From an uncultured Desulfovibrio sp. (GTDB lineage: Bacteria; Desulfobacterota; Desulfovibrionia; Desulfovibrionales; Desulfovibrionaceae), in contig CAJXRQ010000015.1 in NCBI GenBank assembly GCA_913060505.1, positions 1-64,000 on the forward strand: a DNA stretch of 64,000 bases. Reading direction: 5' to 3'. Positions 62,512 through 64,000 of the stretch are shown piece by piece (the first letter of the stretch is position 1; each line of letters begins with the position of its first letter). Both the position numbers and the translations under genes were made by a program. Under the pieces are notes generated by a model that worked only from the letters and a program-made list of their open reading frames with translations, ran no database searches and was not told the DNA's origin.

Positions 62512-62533
62512 CGCCAGAAAGTTTTGCAGGTGG

Positions 62534-62582
62534 GTTTGGGGAAGGCGCTTTTTTATAGCGCCTTCCCCAAACTGTTTTTTTT
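62534..62582 (+). terminator. Strong terminator downstream of dtd
   Basis: GTTTGGGGAAGGCGCT (62534-62549) pairs perfectly over 16 bp with 62557-62572, followed by TTTTTTTT. It stands 160 bases after dtd and just before the oppositely oriented MarR gene. Confidence 0.88.
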
Positions 62583-62592
62583 GCTCAAAAAA

Positions 62593-63066
62593 TCATCGCC
62601 GTTTCATTGATTCCTCATAAAACGACTCAATCCACTGTGTAATCGACTCGGCGAACGCATTGGATTTTTGCAAATCATCGCTGTCCAGCGAGCGTAAGAA
62701 ATCAAGAATTTTACCATTGTGCCGTGCGTGATATTCAGCATGGACCTTACATGCCTTTTTCCCCAATCGCGTCAGGGTCACTACTGCCTGAGATTTTTTC
62801 AGGGGGCTTTTATTTTTGTTCACCACGCCTTTTTTTTCCAGCTTGGTCACGTAAAGCGAGGCCCCGGCAAGAGTCATATCTGACTGCCTGGCGATATCCG
62901 TGATGCTACAGTTTTTCGTCTTGTCAACGACCGACAGGATTTCAAGTTCGGAATGCGTCATTGAAAGCTTTTCATCTATCTTCAGATTCTTTTTCGTTAT
63001 CAACTTGAAGTAGATATAAAAAGCGTTTTCAAGTTCTTTCAATACGGTTTCTGGCTGCATGTTCAT
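62593..63066 (-). CDS. MarR-family transcriptional regulator
   Basis: The protein has about 157 residues from the ATG at 63066; the ribosome site is weak, so the start is uncertain. The winged helix is seen in SMTHSELEILSVVDKTKNCSITDIARQSDMTLAGASLYVTKLEKKGVV, with a Lys-rich wing (NKNKSPLKKSQAVVTLTRLGKKA). The gene and its upstream region are clearly richer in A and T than the rest of the window. It diverges from a TonB-dependent receptor and probably controls it. Confidence 0.85.
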   Translation of the reverse strand: MNMQPETVLKELENAFYIYFKLITKKNLKIDEKLSMTHSELEILSVVDKTKNCSITDIARQSDMTLAGASLYVTKLEKKGVVNKNKSPLKKSQAVVTLTRLGKKACKVHAEYHARHNGKILDFLRSLDSDDLQKSNAFAESITQWIESFYEESMKRR

Positions 63067-63462
63067 CGGAAAATCTTTTGTAAGAGTAAAATATAAACTT
63101 TTATGGGTTAAGTATTCAACCACTTGGACGGTATTTCGATGATAACAAATACCGGGAACTCCGTAAAATGTCTGATTCTCCCTGCTTGGGAGAGCCTTGG
63201 TCAATTCTCTCCACGTTTCGTTTTTCCTTCTCTGTAATAACCCGTTTTCAATTTTATTAAACTACTTAATTAATTTGAATTTTACTTAAATAGGTTAATA
63301 AAAATTAAATTAATTAATTCAAAGCATTGACAATATATAATCGGGTTTGTATTTCACGCAAATGAAATTGAGTTTCAGTATCGTGAAGGGCTGAAGGTGA
63401 GCAGCTGGTCCCTGTCTCATTTTCAAATCAATTTCCAAATACTTTTTTCGAAGGGGAGAGTC
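63067..63462. other. 396-base AT-rich divergent regulatory region
   Basis: No gene is visible. It contains a long AT-only inverted repeat (63266-63283 with 63301-63317, one gap), a TTGACA at 63327-63332 with a poor -10 (TATTTC) 17 bases later, and the inverted repeat TGAAA-TTGAG-TTTCA at 63363-63377. The ribosome site AAGGGGAG for the receptor is just before 63463. Confidence 0.5.
63266..63317. promoter_or_regulatory. AT-rich inverted repeat, operator candidate for the MarR regulator
   Basis: TTAATTAATTTGAATTTT (63266-63283) pairs with AAAATTAAATTAATTAA (63301-63317) with a single unmatched base. The arms stand 17 bases apart. In very AT-rich DNA such matches can arise by chance. Confidence 0.4.
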
Positions 63463-64000
63463 ATGAAGAGGGTCCTGCCTTTTCTTTTTAGCGTTTTGGC
63501 GTGCTTTTTCTGGGTTGCTTCAGTCATGGCGGCAGTTGAGCCGCAAGGAGAGGATGCAGCTCAATTAAACGATGCAAACGCATCGTATCTCCTGCCAGCG
63601 GTGGTCGTTACGGCGGGCAAGATGGAAACGGACGTGCAGAAAACGCCTGCCAGCATAAGTGTATTGACTGCCGACGAGATCGAGAGTCGGCAGATAGAGA
63701 AGACGCGGGACATTTTCAACGCTGCTCCCAACATGTTTTTCATCAAGGCGGGGCCGGATGCCCATACCGGGGACTCCTTTGCCGCGGTCAGGGGAATTAC
63801 CTCGTTTATGTCCGGCTCGCCGATGATCGGCTTCTATGTCGACGACATGTACATGCCCGGATATGAGATTCCGCTTTTTGACTTGGAAAAGGTTGAAGTT
63901 CTGCGTGGCCCACAGGGAACGCTCTATGGGCGCAACAGCGAAGGTGGCGTCATTAGTATTTTCACCAAGAAACCCGGCAATGAATTGAAAACCAAGGTTA
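63463..64000 (+). CDS. TonB-dependent outer-membrane receptor, 3'-truncated by the window
   Basis: The first 179 codons are present. A signal peptide (about residues 1-23) is followed by a TonB-box-like segment (VVVTAGK) and the plug domain: KTPASISVLTADEIES, TRDIFNAAPNMFF, AVRGITSF and VEVLRGPQGTLYGRNSEGGVISI. The plug pattern with VEVLRGPQGTLYGRN fits siderophore- or small-molecule-type receptors. The AAGGGGAG site precedes the ATG. The ligand cannot be told from this part. Confidence 0.92.
   Translation, partial: MKRVLPFLFSVLACFFWVASVMAAVEPQGEDAAQLNDANASYLLPAVVVTAGKMETDVQKTPASISVLTADEIESRQIEKTRDIFNAAPNMFFIKAGPDAHTGDSFAAVRGITSFMSGSPMIGFYVDDMYMPGYEIPLFDLEKVEVLRGPQGTLYGRNSEGGVISIFTKKPGNELKTKV

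Overview
The window looks like chromosome from a Gram-negative, mostly anaerobic, moderately GC-rich bacterium of the Desulfovibrionaceae kind. This placement is inference from gene content: AMP-forming acetyl-CoA synthetase, a tungsten-type aldehyde:ferredoxin oxidoreductase with a polyferredoxin, a nickel importer, a large ferrous-iron locus, cytochrome bd oxidase, and many two-component and PAS/GGDEF proteins. No rRNA, CRISPR array, phage block or insertion sequence was seen.

Layout. 1-6.3 kb: 5'-truncated-by-window ADP-forming acyl-CoA synthetase (minus strand), a secreted C10 cysteine protease, acetyl-CoA synthetase and a small exported protein. 6.4-9.7 kb: a fused BioD-BioA biotin enzyme followed by a sodium:solute symporter. 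10-13.1 kb: a dicarboxylate/amino-acid symporter, and a MarR regulator with a Bcr/CflA-type MFS exporter. 13.3-18.3 kb: a complete nikABCDE nickel import operon. 18.5-23.4 kb: a coiled-coil protein of unknown role, a sigma-54 response regulator, a TIGR01777 epimerase-like protein and a diguanylate cyclase. 23.7-27.5 kb: a glycosyltransferase, then a four-cluster ferredoxin overlapping an AOR-family enzyme. 27.5-35 kb: a 1080-residue hybrid kinase, then a CstA transporter behind a LytTR regulator/LytS kinase pair, with a candidate LytTR direct-repeat site in front of cstA. 35-37.7 kb: a polar amino-acid ABC importer whose permease carries an unusual N-terminal periplasmic extension. 37.9-43.9 kb: a ferredoxin-nitroreductase, small membrane proteins, tRNA-Phe and a small surface-polysaccharide group (deacetylase, GNAT, two glycosyltransferases).

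44.1-54.4 kb is the most distinctive part. A Fur-family regulator and a periplasmic DUF4198 protein diverge from feoA-feoA-feoB, two further exported proteins, a DUF6162 protein with a His-rich tail, a ZnuABC-like importer, a second degenerate substrate-binding lipoprotein and a Cys-rich FeoB-associated membrane protein. A consensus-like promoter with a Fur-box-like inverted repeat lies before feoA. Three exported proteins of this island are all predicted to start with histidine after signal cleavage. I read the island as one coordinated divalent-metal (mainly Fe(II)) acquisition locus.

54.8-64 kb: cydAB, a phosphofructokinase with a mixed ATP/PPi signature, Hsp20, rsmG-sppA, a MazG-like hydrolase-queD-dtd run, and an AT-rich MarR regulator diverging from a TonB-dependent receptor cut by the window end. 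Two families of dispersed hairpin repeats occur between genes; one shows compensatory base changes in its stem.
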